Source: Smithella sp.
GTDB lineage: Bacteria; Desulfobacterota; Syntrophia; Syntrophales; Smithellaceae
Length of the DNA: 58,006 nucleotides
Direction: 5' to 3'
Assembly: GCA_012510495.1 (NCBI GenBank)
Contig: JAAZHX010000066.1
Location: forward strand, 1 to 58,006
Part shown: positions 49,459-58,006 of the stretch, in pieces
How positions within the stretch are numbered: position 1 is the first letter of the stretch
Layout: each line of letters opens with the position of its first letter
Notes under the pieces: generated by a model
Database searches by the model: none
Seen by the model: the letters and a program-made list of their open reading frames with translations, nothing else
Told to the model about the DNA's origin: nothing
Position numbers and translations under genes: made by a program

Positions 49459-51285
49459 ATGACGCATCCCCTGATGAACGAACTGGGACGAACGATGCTT
49501 GTCGGCAGCGGGGCGATTGGAACCTGCCTGCGCAAAGCCGACGGCAGAAGCGACGAGCCGGTGGAACTGCTCAACCTCCGCGAGCCGGCGCTGGTCCGGA
49601 ACCTGCACACCGCTTATCGGGACGCGGGATCGCATATTCTCGTGACCAATACGTTTGCGGCCCAGACGCTGGCCTTGGAAGAGGCGGGCGCGGGCGAGCT
49701 GTGCGACGACGTGAACCGTGCGGGCGTAGCTCTGGCCAGAGAGGCGGGCGGCGCACAGTGCCTGGTCTGGGCCTCGATCGGGCCGCTCGGGCTCGGACTT
49801 CGTCTGGAGGACTATCCGGACGGGGCGCTGGAGGAGATCTACCGGAGACAGTGCCGGGCGCTGGTCGAAGCCGATGCACTGCTTCTGGAAACATTTGTGG
49901 AGCCGCGCGAAGCCAAAGCCGCTCTGGCTGCCGCTGCCGCGACGGGACGGCCCGTCATTTTCCAGATCGGCAACACCGGCGGGGGAGGGCAGCGATGGGA
50001 ACGCGTGGACCGCCTGCTCGCCGAGGCACGCCTGGCGAATGTCGCCGCCGTGGGCGCCAACTGCCGCCATCCGAACGAAATCGTCCGCGTGGCCGCCTAC
50101 CTTGCGGCGTACACCGATTGGTCCGTTACCGCTTCGGCCAACGCCGGGCATCCGCAAATCGAACGCGGCGCCGTCACCTACGAATTTTCACCGGACGATT
50201 TTGCCGCCTTTGCGCTTGAACTCGCCGACGCCGGCGCGGCGGTGATCGGCGGATGCTGCGGCACCACGCCGGACCACATCCGCAAATTGTCCGAAGCGCT
50301 GGGCGGCCGGGTGGTCGCGGCGCGTCCGCGTCCGGTCGCAGTCGCCGCGCCCCTGCCTGTCGTTGCCGCAACGGCAGCCGCGGCCGCGAACCCCGTCCGC
50401 GCGCTTGTGGCGGATAAACGTTTTCTGATCAGCGTGGAAATTCGCGCCGAACGCACAAGGACGCTTGACGAAATCATGCAGGGCGCGGCTGCCGTGGCTG
50501 AAGCGGGAGCGGATTTGTTCGACGTGCCGGACAATCCCGGCGCCACGGTCGGGCGCGATGCAATGGTGACCGCCGCCCGCCTTCAGTCCGTTCTGGACGT
50601 TCCGTCGATCTGCCACCTGGGCGTAACGCAGTCCAACCTGATGCGACTGCACTCCTCGCTCATCGGCGGCTGGGATCTGGGGCTCCGGGGGCTTTTGGCA
50701 GTGACGGGCGACGCGCCGTCCATGGGGCACCTGGGCAATCTGGTGCAGCGCGTGACGGATGTGCGCTCATCGGTGGAACTGCTGCGGCTTCTCCGCGGTT
50801 TGCGCGAAGGCCGCATCATCAACGGCGAGGGGCTGGCCGATCCGCCGGATTTCTGCGCCGGCTGCGCGATTGCCCGGCCCATCCCGCCGCAGATCAAGTG
50901 GCTCAGGGCCAAGATCGACGCGGGCGCCGAGTTCGTTTTTTCCCAGCCGGTCTTTACCGTCGATGATTTCCGCCGTCTGCAAGACGCCCTGTCGGAACTT
51001 CCTATTCGTTTGTTCCCCGGCGTTATGCCGCTTACGAGCCGGCGCAACGCGGCATTTCTGGCCGGCGGCCGGATTCCGGGCATTGCCGTTCCCCCGGAAG
51101 TTGCGGTTGGATTTGACCGGTACGAATCGCTCCAGGACCAGCGCCGCTTCGGCCTGGATCAGGCCTGCGAGCTTGCCGCCGGAATTGCCGCGGAGGCTTC
51201 CGGTCTTTACCTGATCATGCCTTTCGGCAAAAGCTGCTACGAAGACGCAGCCCGGATTGTCCGGGAAGTGAAGAATAGTGGATAG
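49459..51285 (+). CDS. Bifunctional homocysteine S-methyltransferase/methylenetetrahydrofolate reductase
   Basis: A 608-residue fusion. Residues 1-290 are a homocysteine S-methyltransferase with the zinc cysteines in GANCRHPNE and GGCCGTTPDHI. A linker rich in Ala and Pro (about 285-310) leads to the methylene-THF reductase domain: DLFDVPDNPGATVGRDAM, LLAVTGDAPSMG, FVFSQPVFTVDDF. It makes methionine by passing C1 units from 5,10-methylene-THF, or works in reverse to feed the folate pool. Fusions of this type are known in Firmicutes and deltaproteobacteria. The last residues and stop (NSG) are encoded by the adjacent TGGATAG repeat. Confidence 0.93.
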   Translation: MTHPLMNELGRTMLVGSGAIGTCLRKADGRSDEPVELLNLREPALVRNLHTAYRDAGSHILVTNTFAAQTLALEEAGAGELCDDVNRAGVALAREAGGAQCLVWASIGPLGLGLRLEDYPDGALEEIYRRQCRALVEADALLLETFVEPREAKAALAAAAATGRPVIFQIGNTGGGGQRWERVDRLLAEARLANVAAVGANCRHPNEIVRVAAYLAAYTDWSVTASANAGHPQIERGAVTYEFSPDDFAAFALELADAGAAVIGGCCGTTPDHIRKLSEALGGRVVAARPRPVAVAAPLPVVAATAAAAANPVRALVADKRFLISVEIRAERTRTLDEIMQGAAAVAEAGADLFDVPDNPGATVGRDAMVTAARLQSVLDVPSICHLGVTQSNLMRLHSSLIGGWDLGLRGLLAVTGDAPSMGHLGNLVQRVTDVRSSVELLRLLRGLREGRIINGEGLADPPDFCAGCAIARPIPPQIKWLRAKIDAGAEFVFSQPVFTVDDFRRLQDALSELPIRLFPGVMPLTSRRNAAFLAGGRIPGIAVPPEVAVGFDRYESLQDQRRFGLDQACELAAGIAAEASGLYLIMPFGKSCYEDAARIVREVKNSG

Positions 51286-51324
51286 TGGATGGTGGATGGT
51301 GGATGGTGGATAGTGGATGGTGGA
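51270..51324. repeat. Dispersed TGGTGGA-unit repeat, locus 6
   Basis: Tandem TGGATAG/TGGATGG units lie between two convergent genes. The stop TAG of the methyltransferase/reductase gene (51283-51285) belongs to the first unit. Confidence 0.85.
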
Positions 51325-51424
51325 AAATGTAGTGCTGGTTTTTAGACCCGCTGTGAGCGCGCCTGAAGGCACGCACTACTTGTCACGCCAAGCTTGTCGA
51401 GGGGTGCCATCCACGATTCACCGG

Positions 51425-52732
51425 TCACAATTTTCTTCGGTCGATTACGCGGCTGGCTTTGCCTTCGGAGCGCTGGATGGTTTTGGGCTCGACCAGTTTG
51501 ATCTTGGCGGTGATGCCCAGATAATCCTTCATGTCCTTTTTCAGTTGACTTTCCAGCCGTTGCAGCACCTTGACTTCATCGGCGCCGTCGAATTGCTTTT
51601 CCGTCAATTCCACCTGGACTTCCAGCGTGTCCAGCGTTTCTTCCCGGTCCACGATCAGCTGGTAATGCGGCTCCAGTCCCTCAATGCCGACCAGTACCGT
51701 TTCAATTTGCGAGGGGAAGACATTGACGCCGCGGATAATCAGCATGTCGTCGCTGCGGCCCATGACACGCCCCATGCGGTAATGTGTCCGCCCACAGCGG
51801 CAGGGCGCAGGGTTCAGGCAGGAGATGTCGCGCGTCCGGTAACGGATCAGAGGAAAAGCCTCTTTGGTCAGCGTGGTGAAAACCAGTTCGCCCTCGGCGC
51901 CGGGCGGCAGAATGTCCCCCGTTTCGGGATCGATCGTTTCCACGAGAAAATGATCTTCAAAGATATGCATGCCGTCGCGCGCTTCGTCGCATTCCATCGC
52001 CACGCCCGGCCCCATGATTTCGGACAGACCGTAGATGTTGAAGGCCTTGAGGTTCATCGCCTTTTCAATCTTGTCCCGCATCTGATCGCTCCAGGGCTCC
52101 GCGCCGAAAACACCGACGCGAAGCGCCAGGGAGCGCATGTCCACACCCAGGGCGCGCCCCTGTTCCGCCAGGTTCAGCGCGTAGGAAGGAGTGCAGCAGA
52201 TGGCGGTGGGACGGAAGTCCTGCAGAATCATGATTTGGCGTTTGCTGTTGCCCCCGGACATCGGCACGACACTGGCGCCGATTTTTTCCGCGCCGTAATG
52301 AGCGCCCAGTCCGCCGGTGAACAGACCGTAGCCGTACGCGTTATGGATGACGTCGTTCCCGGTGAGGCCCGCGGCCACAAAGCAGCGCCCCATGAGTTCC
52401 GCCCAGGTGTCGATGTCTCGTTTCGTGTAGCCGACCACGATGGATGCGCCGGTTGTGCCGGACGACGCGTGCAGACGCACGATGTTGCTCATCGGCGCGG
52501 CAAAAAGCCCGAAGGGATAATTGTCCCGTAAATCCTGTTTGGTGGTGAAAGGAAAACGCTTCAGGTCATCGAGGGTTTTCAGGCTCTCCGGCGTCACGCC
52601 CGCCCGGTCGAAGGACTTTTTGTAAAAACCGACGTTATGATACATCCGTGAGGCGATCTGCCGGAGTCTTTTGAGCTGCAGCGCTTCGAGCGCCTCACGG
52701 GGCAGAGTTTCAAATTCTTCATTATAGATCAT
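51425..52732 (-). CDS. paaK: Phenylacetate-CoA ligase (PaaK-like)
   Basis: A 435-residue adenylate-forming enzyme that activates phenylacetate or a related aryl-acetic acid with CoA and ATP. Signatures are [17 protein letters not shown] (phosphate loop), [34 protein letters not shown] and [16 protein letters not shown]. The start at 52732 ([20 protein letters not shown]) has GGAGGAG about 10 bases upstream. The closest families also include indoleacetate- and 2-aminobenzoate-type ligases, so the substrate is not certain. It fits an organism that uses aromatic acids. Confidence 0.92.
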   Translation of the reverse strand: MIYNEEFETLPREALEALQLKRLRQIASRMYHNVGFYKKSFDRAGVTPESLKTLDDLKRFPFTTKQDLRDNYPFGLFAAPMSNIVRLHASSGTTGASIVVGYTKRDIDTWAELMGRCFVAAGLTGNDVIHNAYGYGLFTGGLGAHYGAEKIGASVVPMSGGNSKRQIMILQDFRPTAICCTPSYALNLAEQGRALGVDMRSLALRVGVFGAEPWSDQMRDKIEKAMNLKAFNIYGLSEIMGPGVAMECDEARDGMHIFEDHFLVETIDPETGDILPPGAEGELVFTTLTKEAFPLIRYRTRDISCLNPAPCRCGRTHYRMGRVMGRSDDMLIIRGVNVFPSQIETVLVGIEGLEPHYQLIVDREETLDTLEVQVELTEKQFDGADEVKVLQRLESQLKKDMKDYLGITAKIKLVEPKTIQRSEGKASRVIDRRKL

Positions 52733-52857
52733 GGGGTTCGATTCTCCTCCGGCCTCAAAAAAGGTTTGCATCCCTATAGCATAAACCTTCCGTAAAAAAA
52801 CATAATTTTTCAGAGTTTACCCTTCTTTACGCGTCCGGTTATCTGCTGTAAAATTTA

Positions 52858-52886
52858 TTGACAGACACAGATGTTCTTTCTATACT
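52858..52886 (+). promoter_or_regulatory. Consensus sigma-70 promoter of the STAS/anti-sigma pair
   Basis: TTGACA (52858-52863) and TATACT (52881-52886) are exactly 17 bases apart, 58 bases before the ATG at 52944. Confidence 0.85.
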
Positions 52887-52943
52887 CGCACCGTTCGAAT
52901 ATTTTTTTTCAGGTTCGAGCCATCCCGATTAAGGAGCGCATCT

Positions 52944-53279
52944 ATGGAAATCGTCGTTACAAATGAGTCAGACATTGCCGTTTTCGCCATTACAGGAAGA
53001 CTGGATGCCGTTTCCGTCCCTCAGCTGGAGGAACGGCTCAATCAGTGGTTTGAACAGTCCGGGAAACAGCTGATTTTCGATCTGCAGGGACTCGACTATA
53101 TCAGCAGCGCCGGCCTGAGAGTCTTTCTGACCACGGCCAAGAAAATAAAGGCGCGCGACGGGAAATTGTGCATGGCCAGACTCCGGGACAATGTGAAAGA
53201 CGTTTTTACCATCTCGGGTTTTATCGCTCTGATTCCCGTATTTGACACTCTGGGAGCGGCTCAGGACGCCATCAAGTAG
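52944..53279 (+). CDS. Anti-anti-sigma factor (STAS domain, SpoIIAA/RsbV-like)
   Basis: A 111-residue STAS-domain protein. The strand-loop LIFDLQGLDYISSAGLRVFL holds the phosphorylatable serine (Ser54 or Ser55) of anti-sigma-factor antagonists. It would be phosphorylated by the kinase encoded next and, when unphosphorylated, bind it. Both genes are in one transcript from a consensus promoter. The sigma factor and the phosphatase are not in the window. Confidence 0.92.
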   Translation: MEIVVTNESDIAVFAITGRLDAVSVPQLEERLNQWFEQSGKQLIFDLQGLDYISSAGLRVFLTTAKKIKARDGKLCMARLRDNVKDVFTISGFIALIPVFDTLGAAQDAIK

Positions 53280-53297
53280 CGTTGGCCGGATTAGTCT

Positions 53298-53705
53298 ATG
53301 GTCATGAAGAAAATGCCCGCCCGGGTGGAAAGCTTGCATGAACTGCTGACTTTCATTCGCGGCGAGGCAAATAAGCGGGGGTTTTCCGAAAGCACCCTGA
53401 ACCGGATTGAGCTGGTTGCCGAAGAGGCGCTGGTCAATGTGTTCGTGCATGGTTACGCTCAAAACCAAGGACAGGTGGAAGTGCGTTGCCTGATTGCGGA
53501 CGATCCGGCGCTGACGATCGAGATCCACGACACGGGTGTGGCCTTCGACCCCCTGTCACTGGCTGATCCGGACATTCAATCGGATCTGACGATGCGCAAG
53601 ATCGGCGGTATGGGAGTGTTCTTTATCCGCAAGATGGCCGACCGCGTGTCCTATCGCCGGGAAGGAAACAGCAATGTCCTGGCGATGACGTTTTTGAACC
53701 GCTGA
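53298..53705 (+). CDS. Anti-sigma regulatory serine kinase (RsbW/SpoIIAB-like)
   Basis: A 135-residue GHKL ATPase of the RsbW type. The N box is IELVAEEALVNVFVHGY, the G1 box is IEIHDTGVAFDPLSL, and GGMGVFFIRKMADRVSYRR forms the G2/ATP-lid end. It is expected to phosphorylate the upstream STAS protein and to bind a sigma factor or another partner. ATGs at 53298 and 53304 are both possible starts. It is 18 bases after the STAS gene. Confidence 0.92.
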   Translation: MVMKKMPARVESLHELLTFIRGEANKRGFSESTLNRIELVAEEALVNVFVHGYAQNQGQVEVRCLIADDPALTIEIHDTGVAFDPLSLADPDIQSDLTMRKIGGMGVFFIRKMADRVSYRREGNSNVLAMTFLNR

Positions 53706-53900
53706 ACCAGGCGGGACTTCGCCTTCACCTTTTTTTATCCATCCTTCTGACTAACTTCCCCAGAAATTAGTTGTTCTCCAAGCGCTACACCGTGGCGTGA
53801 ATCGCTATTCGGCAAGACGGCTTTGTCGCTTCACTTTTCGAAAAGGACGGACCGGAATTTGTAACGGATGCGGCAAACCATCCTGATGGCAGGGGCGGGG

Positions 53901-54476
53901 TTAATATCCGGACAGGTGCGCCTGAAGCGCGCTGAGATCAACCGACCCCAGGTGCCGCACATTTTCATTAAACCGTTTCATGCCCAGGGCAACCTCTTTC
54001 AGGTTTTGCGGCGACGCTGCCAGGCAGATATTGGTATGGGTCAGTCTGCCGATGTCCTGCGACAGGCAGTCAAAAAATCCGGTGAGCATGGCTTCCAGCA
54101 AGCCGGCCGGAGAGAGCATCGAACGGCCTGCGCCGGGCAGGTCAAACGTAAAATCCCACACCTTCATTTTGCCTGCCGCGGCCATCACCGCGTAGGCCGC
54201 CTCGTAAATCCGATCATAGGAAAGATCGGCCAAGGAGCCCAGGCCGAAAAGAAAAAGAAGCTCCGCGTCAATTCGCTCCGGCCAGGGAATCGCCACCTGT
54301 TCCCTGAACTCGCCCCGGATGTGTCCCCGTTTGATTTCCCTGGAAATCAAACTGTTGAGACGCCAGTCTATCAGGCCGCAAATGCCGCGCGGTGGCTTCT
54401 CATCGTCGAAAAAACCCAGAACCAGACATTTATGCTTTTGCCGGTCGGGGGACTGAGTGGACAGCGTGATCTGCAT
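53901..54476 (-). CDS. Protein resembling only the N-terminal domain of M17 leucyl aminopeptidases
   Basis: A 191-residue product with FFDDEKPPRGICGLIDWRLN, SLISREIKRGHIRG and PERIDAELLFLFGLGSLADL. The pattern is that of the macro-like N-terminal domain of M17 peptidases, but the catalytic domain with its metal-binding residues is absent. The start at 54476 overlaps the 3' end of nusB by 47 bases in another frame, so translation is probably coupled. I cannot assign a function. It closes the leftward rib operon. Confidence 0.65.
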   Translation of the reverse strand: MQITLSTQSPDRQKHKCLVLGFFDDEKPPRGICGLIDWRLNSLISREIKRGHIRGEFREQVAIPWPERIDAELLFLFGLGSLADLSYDRIYEAAYAVMAAAGKMKVWDFTFDLPGAGRSMLSPAGLLEAMLTGFFDCLSQDIGRLTHTNICLAASPQNLKEVALGMKRFNENVRHLGSVDLSALQAHLSGY

Positions 54477-54885
54477 GGTTTTTTTGAATTTTCGAATGAA
54501 GGGCATCCAGGATGCCGTTGATAAATGAGCCGGAATTTTCCGATCCGAACATTTTCCCCAGGTCAACCGCTTCATTGATGCTGACTTTGGGCGGAATGTC
54601 GTCGCAGTAGAGAAACTCAAAAGCGGCCATCCGCAGGATGCTGATATCCACCTTGGACATCCGCCCCAGCGACCAGTTGTCCGAACAATCGGCAATGAGG
54701 CGGTCGAGTTCTTCCCGGTGGCTCCAGGCGCCGGAAATCAGCCTGGCCGCAAATTCCCTGGCCGATTTGGGAGCGACAAAATTCCCCCAGAAAAGATCCT
54801 GGGCTTTTTCCGTGTCGAGTCCGGCAAAATTCAAACTGTAAAGAACCTGCAAGGCGACTTCGCGCGCCTTTCTCCGTTCCTGCAT
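54430..54885 (-). CDS. nusB: Transcription antitermination protein NusB
   Basis: A 151-residue protein of all-helical NusB fold, with RRKAREVALQVLYSLNFAGL at the start and VSINEAVDLGKMFGSENSGS followed by FINGILDAL at the end. NusB with NusE binds boxA RNA in rRNA antitermination. It follows ribH in the classic ribH-nusB order. The 3' end overlaps the next gene. Confidence 0.96.
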   Translation of the reverse strand: MQERRKAREVALQVLYSLNFAGLDTEKAQDLFWGNFVAPKSAREFAARLISGAWSHREELDRLIADCSDNWSLGRMSKVDISILRMAAFEFLYCDDIPPKVSINEAVDLGKMFGSENSGSFINGILDALHSKIQKNHADHAVHSVPRPAKA

Positions 54886-54940
54886 CGAATCCTCAAACGT
54901 CGCAATGCCGGATCATGCCGGCACTGTCCTGCTTTTCGCC

Positions 54941-55411
54941 TCAGGGGTTCATCTTTTTGAACAGGTCCACCATTTCAATGGCCGCCATCGCCGCGTCGGT
55001 GCCTTTATTGCCGGACTTGGCGCCCGCCCGTTCAATGGCCTGTTCGATGGTGTCCGTTGTCAGAACGCCGAAGACCACCGGAATTTCCGCGTCCAGCCCC
55101 ACGCTGGCGATTCCCTTGGATACTTCCGCGCTGACGTATTCAAAATGCGGCGTTGCTCCGCGAATGACCGCGCCCAGGCAGATGACCGCGTCAAAACGCT
55201 GGCTTTTGGCCAGCTTTTTCGCCGCGAGCGGCAGTTCAAACGCGCCGGGAACCTTGTAAATGGCGATGTCTTTCTCATCCGCTCCCGCCCGGACCAGCGT
55301 GTCCACCGCGCCGTCGATAAGACGTCCACTGATGAAATCGTTAAACCGGCTTGCGGCGATCGCGAATTTCATCCCTTTGGCGACAAATTTTCCTTCGATG
55401 ATCTTCGGCAT
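54941..55411 (-). CDS. ribH: 6,7-dimethyl-8-ribityllumazine synthase
   Basis: A 156-residue enzyme. It condenses the ribityl-pyrimidine intermediate with 3,4-dihydroxybutanone-4-phosphate. Signatures are [58 protein letters not shown] and [19 protein letters not shown]. The catalytic His is in the GATPHFEY motif. It is the fourth gene of the leftward operon. Confidence 0.97.
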   Translation of the reverse strand: MPKIIEGKFVAKGMKFAIAASRFNDFISGRLIDGAVDTLVRAGADEKDIAIYKVPGAFELPLAAKKLAKSQRFDAVICLGAVIRGATPHFEYVSAEVSKGIASVGLDAEIPVVFGVLTTDTIEQAIERAGAKSGNKGTDAAMAAIEMVDLFKKMNP

Positions 55412-55508
55412 GATTAAAGCACCATCCTTATGTTTGTTGGAACAAAGGGACTTGCCACCCGCAGGGTGGCTGCAACCCCTTGTTCGGTTTTTAGCGCCGC
55501 TGCGCTTT

Positions 55509-56711
55509 TTACAGCTCCAGAATATGCCCCATTTTCTTTTTCTTGGTGGTCATATACCGGATGTTGTTTTCGTTTGGAGGAATTTCGATCGGAACCCGCT
55601 GGGTCACGGCAATGGCGTACCCTTCCAGACCGACAATTTTCTTGGGATTGTTGGTCATCATGCGCATTTTATGCACACCCAGATCCGCCAGGATCTGCGC
55701 CCCGATGCCGTAATCCCGCAGATCGGCCTTGAAGCCCAGCGCAATATTGGCTTCGACTGTGTCATGGCCCTCGTCCTGCAGCGCATACGCTTTGATCTTG
55801 TTGACCAGGCCGATGCCCCGTCCCTCCTGACGCATATAAACGATGACGCCTTTTCCTTCCTCCTCGATCATTTCCATCGCGCGGTGGAGCTGATCGCCGC
55901 AGTCGCAGCGGGCCGAAGCGAAAATATCGCCGGTGCAGCATTCCGAGTGCACACGCACCAGCACGTCGTCTTCCTTGCTGATTTCTCCCTTGACCAGCGC
56001 TATGTGCTGCATGTCGTCCACGTCGTTTTCATAGACGATGATCTTGAAGTCCCCGCCGTAAAGCGTCGGCAGCGAGGCTTCGGCCGCGCGGCGAATGAGA
56101 GACTCATGCTGCATCCGGTAGTCGATCAGGTCGGCGATGGTGACGATTTTGAGATTGTGCTCGCGGGCAAAGAATTCCAGATCCGGCATGCGCGCCATTG
56201 TGCCGTCGTCCTTCATGATTTCGCAGATCACGCCCGCCGGCGTCTGCCCGGCCAGGCGGCACAGATCCACCGATCCCTCGGTCTGGCCCGTGCGCACCAG
56301 GACGCCGCCCTTGCGCGCGAGAATCGGAAACACATGTCCGGGACTGACGATATCCTCCGGTTTGGACGCGGGATTGACCGCCGTCAGAATCGTCGTGGCG
56401 CGGTCCGCCGCGGAAATGCCGGTGGTCACCCCATGGCGCGCTTCGATGGAAACGGTGAAGGCCGTGCCGAAGCGCGCCTGATTGTCTTTGACCATCAGGT
56501 TGAGTTTCAGGCGCGAGGCGATGTCTTCATTGACGGTCAGGCAAATCAATCCGCGCCCGAGCCTGGCCATGAAATTGATCGCTTCCGGCGTGACAAACTG
56601 CGCCGCCATGCAGAGATCGCCCTCGTTTTCCCGGTCTTCATCATCCACGAGAATGACCATCTTCCCGTTGCGGATGTCTTCTATTGCTTCCGAAATTTTA
56701 CTGACTGCCAT
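55509..56711 (-). CDS. ribBA: Bifunctional 3,4-dihydroxybutanone-4-phosphate synthase/GTP cyclohydrolase II
   Basis: A 400-residue fusion. The N-terminal RibB domain has [19 protein letters not shown] and [20 protein letters not shown]. The C-terminal GTP cyclohydrolase II domain has the zinc cysteines in [20 protein letters not shown] and [20 protein letters not shown]. It makes both early riboflavin precursors, from ribulose-5-phosphate and GTP. It lies between ribE and ribH in one leftward operon. No FMN riboswitch is visible in the window. Confidence 0.97.
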   Translation of the reverse strand: MAVSKISEAIEDIRNGKMVILVDDEDRENEGDLCMAAQFVTPEAINFMARLGRGLICLTVNEDIASRLKLNLMVKDNQARFGTAFTVSIEARHGVTTGISAADRATTILTAVNPASKPEDIVSPGHVFPILARKGGVLVRTGQTEGSVDLCRLAGQTPAGVICEIMKDDGTMARMPDLEFFAREHNLKIVTIADLIDYRMQHESLIRRAAEASLPTLYGGDFKIIVYENDVDDMQHIALVKGEISKEDDVLVRVHSECCTGDIFASARCDCGDQLHRAMEMIEEEGKGVIVYMRQEGRGIGLVNKIKAYALQDEGHDTVEANIALGFKADLRDYGIGAQILADLGVHKMRMMTNNPKKIVGLEGYAIAVTQRVPIEIPPNENNIRYMTTKKKKMGHILEL

Positions 56712-56725
56712 GTTGCTTCCTTCGT

Positions 56726-57361
56726 TTATTTTACAAAGCCGTGTTCGGCGAGAAAATCCTTATCGATTCCCCGCGGGGTTTGCAATAACTTTTCCACATA
56801 CTTGCCCAGGATATCCGTCTCGATGTTGACCCATTCGCCCTCTTTTTTTCCCGTCAGTGTCGTATGGACGGCCGTATGCGGAATGATATTAACATAAAAC
56901 CGGCCTTTTTCAAGCTTGTTCACGGTCAGGCTGATGCCGTCGATGGCCACCGACCCCTTCTCCACGATATAGCGCGACAGGGATTCCGGGGATTCGACGG
57001 CAAAGATGATGGACCCGGACTTCTGTGTTCTGGAAAGAATACGGCCGACGCCGTCCACGTGGCCCAGCACAAAGTGGCCGCCCAGAAATCCGCCGGCGCG
57101 CAGGGATTTCTCCAGATTGACGCTGTGCCCCGCCTGCAGGTGTTTCAGCGTGGTCCGGGAAAGCGATTCGGCGGAAACATCTGCGCAGAAGACCTTCGAT
57201 TTTTTGGAGGTGACAGTCAGGCAGGCGCCGTTGACCGCGATGCTGTCGCCCGGGGACACCTCTGTCATGTCGATGCCCGCGTCAATTTCCAGAACGGCGT
57301 CCGCGCCTTTCACGGTGAGGCGGACGACTTTTCCCAATCCTTCGACAATGCCGGTAAACAT
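56726..57361 (-). CDS. ribE: Riboflavin synthase alpha chain
   Basis: A 211-residue protein made of two similar lumazine-binding barrels, starting [15 protein letters not shown] and with [16 protein letters not shown] and the second [18 protein letters not shown]. The catalytic core [11 protein letters not shown] is clear. The start codon overlaps the nrdR stop (TAATG), so the two are coupled. The preceding ribD gene expected in this operon is missing. Confidence 0.96.
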   Translation of the reverse strand: MFTGIVEGLGKVVRLTVKGADAVLEIDAGIDMTEVSPGDSIAVNGACLTVTSKKSKVFCADVSAESLSRTTLKHLQAGHSVNLEKSLRAGGFLGGHFVLGHVDGVGRILSRTQKSGSIIFAVESPESLSRYIVEKGSVAIDGISLTVNKLEKGRFYVNIIPHTAVHTTLTGKKEGEWVNIETDILGKYVEKLLQTPRGIDKDFLAEHGFVK

Positions 57362-57822
57362 TATTTTTTGCCTTTGCTTAACAAGTCCTTCAATTCGGAC
57401 ATGAACTCCGCCACGTCGCGGAACTGCCGGTACACCGAGGCAAACCTCACATAAGCGACGCCGTCCAGTGTTTTGAGTTCGGTCATCACTTTTTCGCCGA
57501 TCACCGAAGAAGGAATTTCTTCGCCCTGAAACTCCTGGCAGGCGGTTTCCACGCCCTCCACCAGCCTCTCGATGTCCTCTGTGCTGATCGGCCGTTTTTC
57601 GCACGCCGTTCGCACGCCGTTGCGGATTTTCGTCCGGTCGAACGGCTCGCGCCGCCCGTCTTTTTTGACGACCATCGGCAGGATGTCTTCCACGTACTCA
57701 TACGTCGTGAAGCGGCGGGAACAGCCCATGCACTCGCGGCGGCGGCGGATGGCCTTGCCGTCCTTGCTGATCCGGGAATCGATGACTTTGTTTTCCGCGT
57801 TGCCGCAAAAAGGACATTTCAT
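57361..57822 (-). CDS. nrdR: Transcriptional repressor NrdR
   Basis: A 153-residue regulator of ribonucleotide reductase genes. The zinc ribbon uses C3, C6, C31 and C34 ([34 protein letters not shown]). The ATP-cone follows ([20 protein letters not shown]). It binds dATP/ATP and represses nrd operons. It is between a dCMP deaminase gene and ribE, and overlaps the latter by one base. Confidence 0.97.
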   Translation of the reverse strand: MKCPFCGNAENKVIDSRISKDGKAIRRRRECMGCSRRFTTYEYVEDILPMVVKKDGRREPFDRTKIRNGVRTACEKRPISTEDIERLVEGVETACQEFQGEEIPSSVIGEKVMTELKTLDGVAYVRFASVYRQFRDVAEFMSELKDLLSKGKK

Positions 57823-57842
57823 AACGTTTACGTACCGATCCT

Positions 57843-58006
57843 TTATGATGTCTTCAGTGTTTCAACGCTGATGCCGGCTTCCCGCAGCATATCCGCGGCC
57901 AGTTGATCGCTGTAGCTGTCGCGGATTACAATGCGCGCGACCCCGGCATTGATGATCATTTTGGCGCAAATCACGCAGGGATGGTGAGTGCAGTACAGCG
58001 TGGAAC
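57843..58006 (-). CDS. Deoxycytidylate (dCMP) deaminase, C-terminal part
   Basis: The minus strand reads [18 protein letters not shown] and ends [14 protein letters not shown], cut at the window edge by the missing 5' part. The PCxxCAK motif is the zinc site of the cytidine deaminase superfamily, and the pattern is of the ComEB/dCMP deaminase group, which supplies dUMP. It is the first visible gene of the nrdR-rib operon, a link between nucleotide supply and its repressor. Partial. Confidence 0.9.
   Translation of the reverse strand, partial: STLYCTHHPCVICAKMIINAGVARIVIRDSYSDQLAADMLREAGISVETLKTS

Noticed and set aside
3294-51324. TGGTGGA repeats as a CRISPR array
   Set aside because: The units are 7 bases, contiguous, without spacers, and no cas gene is present.

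Overview
The window looks like chromosomal DNA of an anaerobic, syntrophic-type deltaproteobacterium (Desulfobacterota, in the direction of Syntrophaceae such as Syntrophus or Smithella). This is an inference from gene content, not from a marker gene: three enoyl-CoA hydratases, two acyl-CoA dehydrogenases, a glutaconate-type CoA-transferase pair, a phenylacetate-CoA ligase, a Na+-pumping decarboxylase beta subunit with a tiny gamma subunit, several CoA-linked enzymes, and the dCMP deaminase-nrdR-rib-nusB gene order. I see no rRNA, tRNA or CRISPR array.

Layout. Positions 1-3250 are an accessory island made of toxin-antitoxin genes and extragenic repeats: a VapC/PIN gene broken by an IS256-family relic, a DUF433/DUF5615 pair bracketed by long direct repeats, and a three-gene HicB-like/small antitoxin/nucleotidyltransferase operon. 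Positions 3350-11050 hold an HD phosphohydrolase, ubiE, a three-gene hsp20 operon and a divergent gmhA-grpE-dnaK operon. Positions 11100-17900 hold a periplasmic binding protein, surE, a tandem Usp protein, a MORN/YwqK-like repeat protein, and a two-gene unit of a GpsA-like dehydrogenase with a CoA-transferase/GNAT fusion. Positions 17900-21600 are an amino-sugar cluster (NagB-like, glmM, hexapeptide-repeat protein). Positions 21700-24830 carry an enoyl-CoA hydratase divergent from gctAB. Positions 25000-36950 hold a Fis-like protein, a membrane protein, moaC, comM, a branched-chain aminotransferase, lolA, a radical-SAM protein, a crotonase, plsC, an atypical acyl-CoA dehydrogenase and a CoxE/MoxR pair.

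Positions 37290-43370 hold an OadG-like mini-gene, a decarboxylase beta subunit carrying an extra biotinyl/lipoyl-like domain, and a 1412-residue PEP-synthase-like protein with a long unassigned N-terminus. Positions 43400-53700 hold a divergent GAPDH, a truncated MarR, a crotonase and a large acyl-CoA dehydrogenase, a DUF169 pseudogene, a GNAT, a homocysteine methyltransferase/methylene-THF reductase, a phenylacetate-CoA ligase and a STAS/anti-sigma kinase pair. Positions 53900-58006 are a leftward operon: dCMP deaminase, nrdR, ribE, ribBA, ribH, nusB and an M17-peptidase-N-terminal-like protein, with no ribD.

Two things run through the window. A dispersed repeat built on tandem TGGTGGA units sits in at least six intergenic spots, and in two places it supplies the stop codon of the adjacent gene. 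Several promoters match the sigma-70 consensus closely, with 17-base spacers and TATACT or TATATT -10 boxes. The observations I rate highest are the decarboxylase beta subunit with the inserted domain, the CoA-transferase/GNAT fusion whose expected catalytic glutamate is not visible, the giant PEP-synthase-like protein, the dispersed repeat, and the nested decay in the toxin-antitoxin island.
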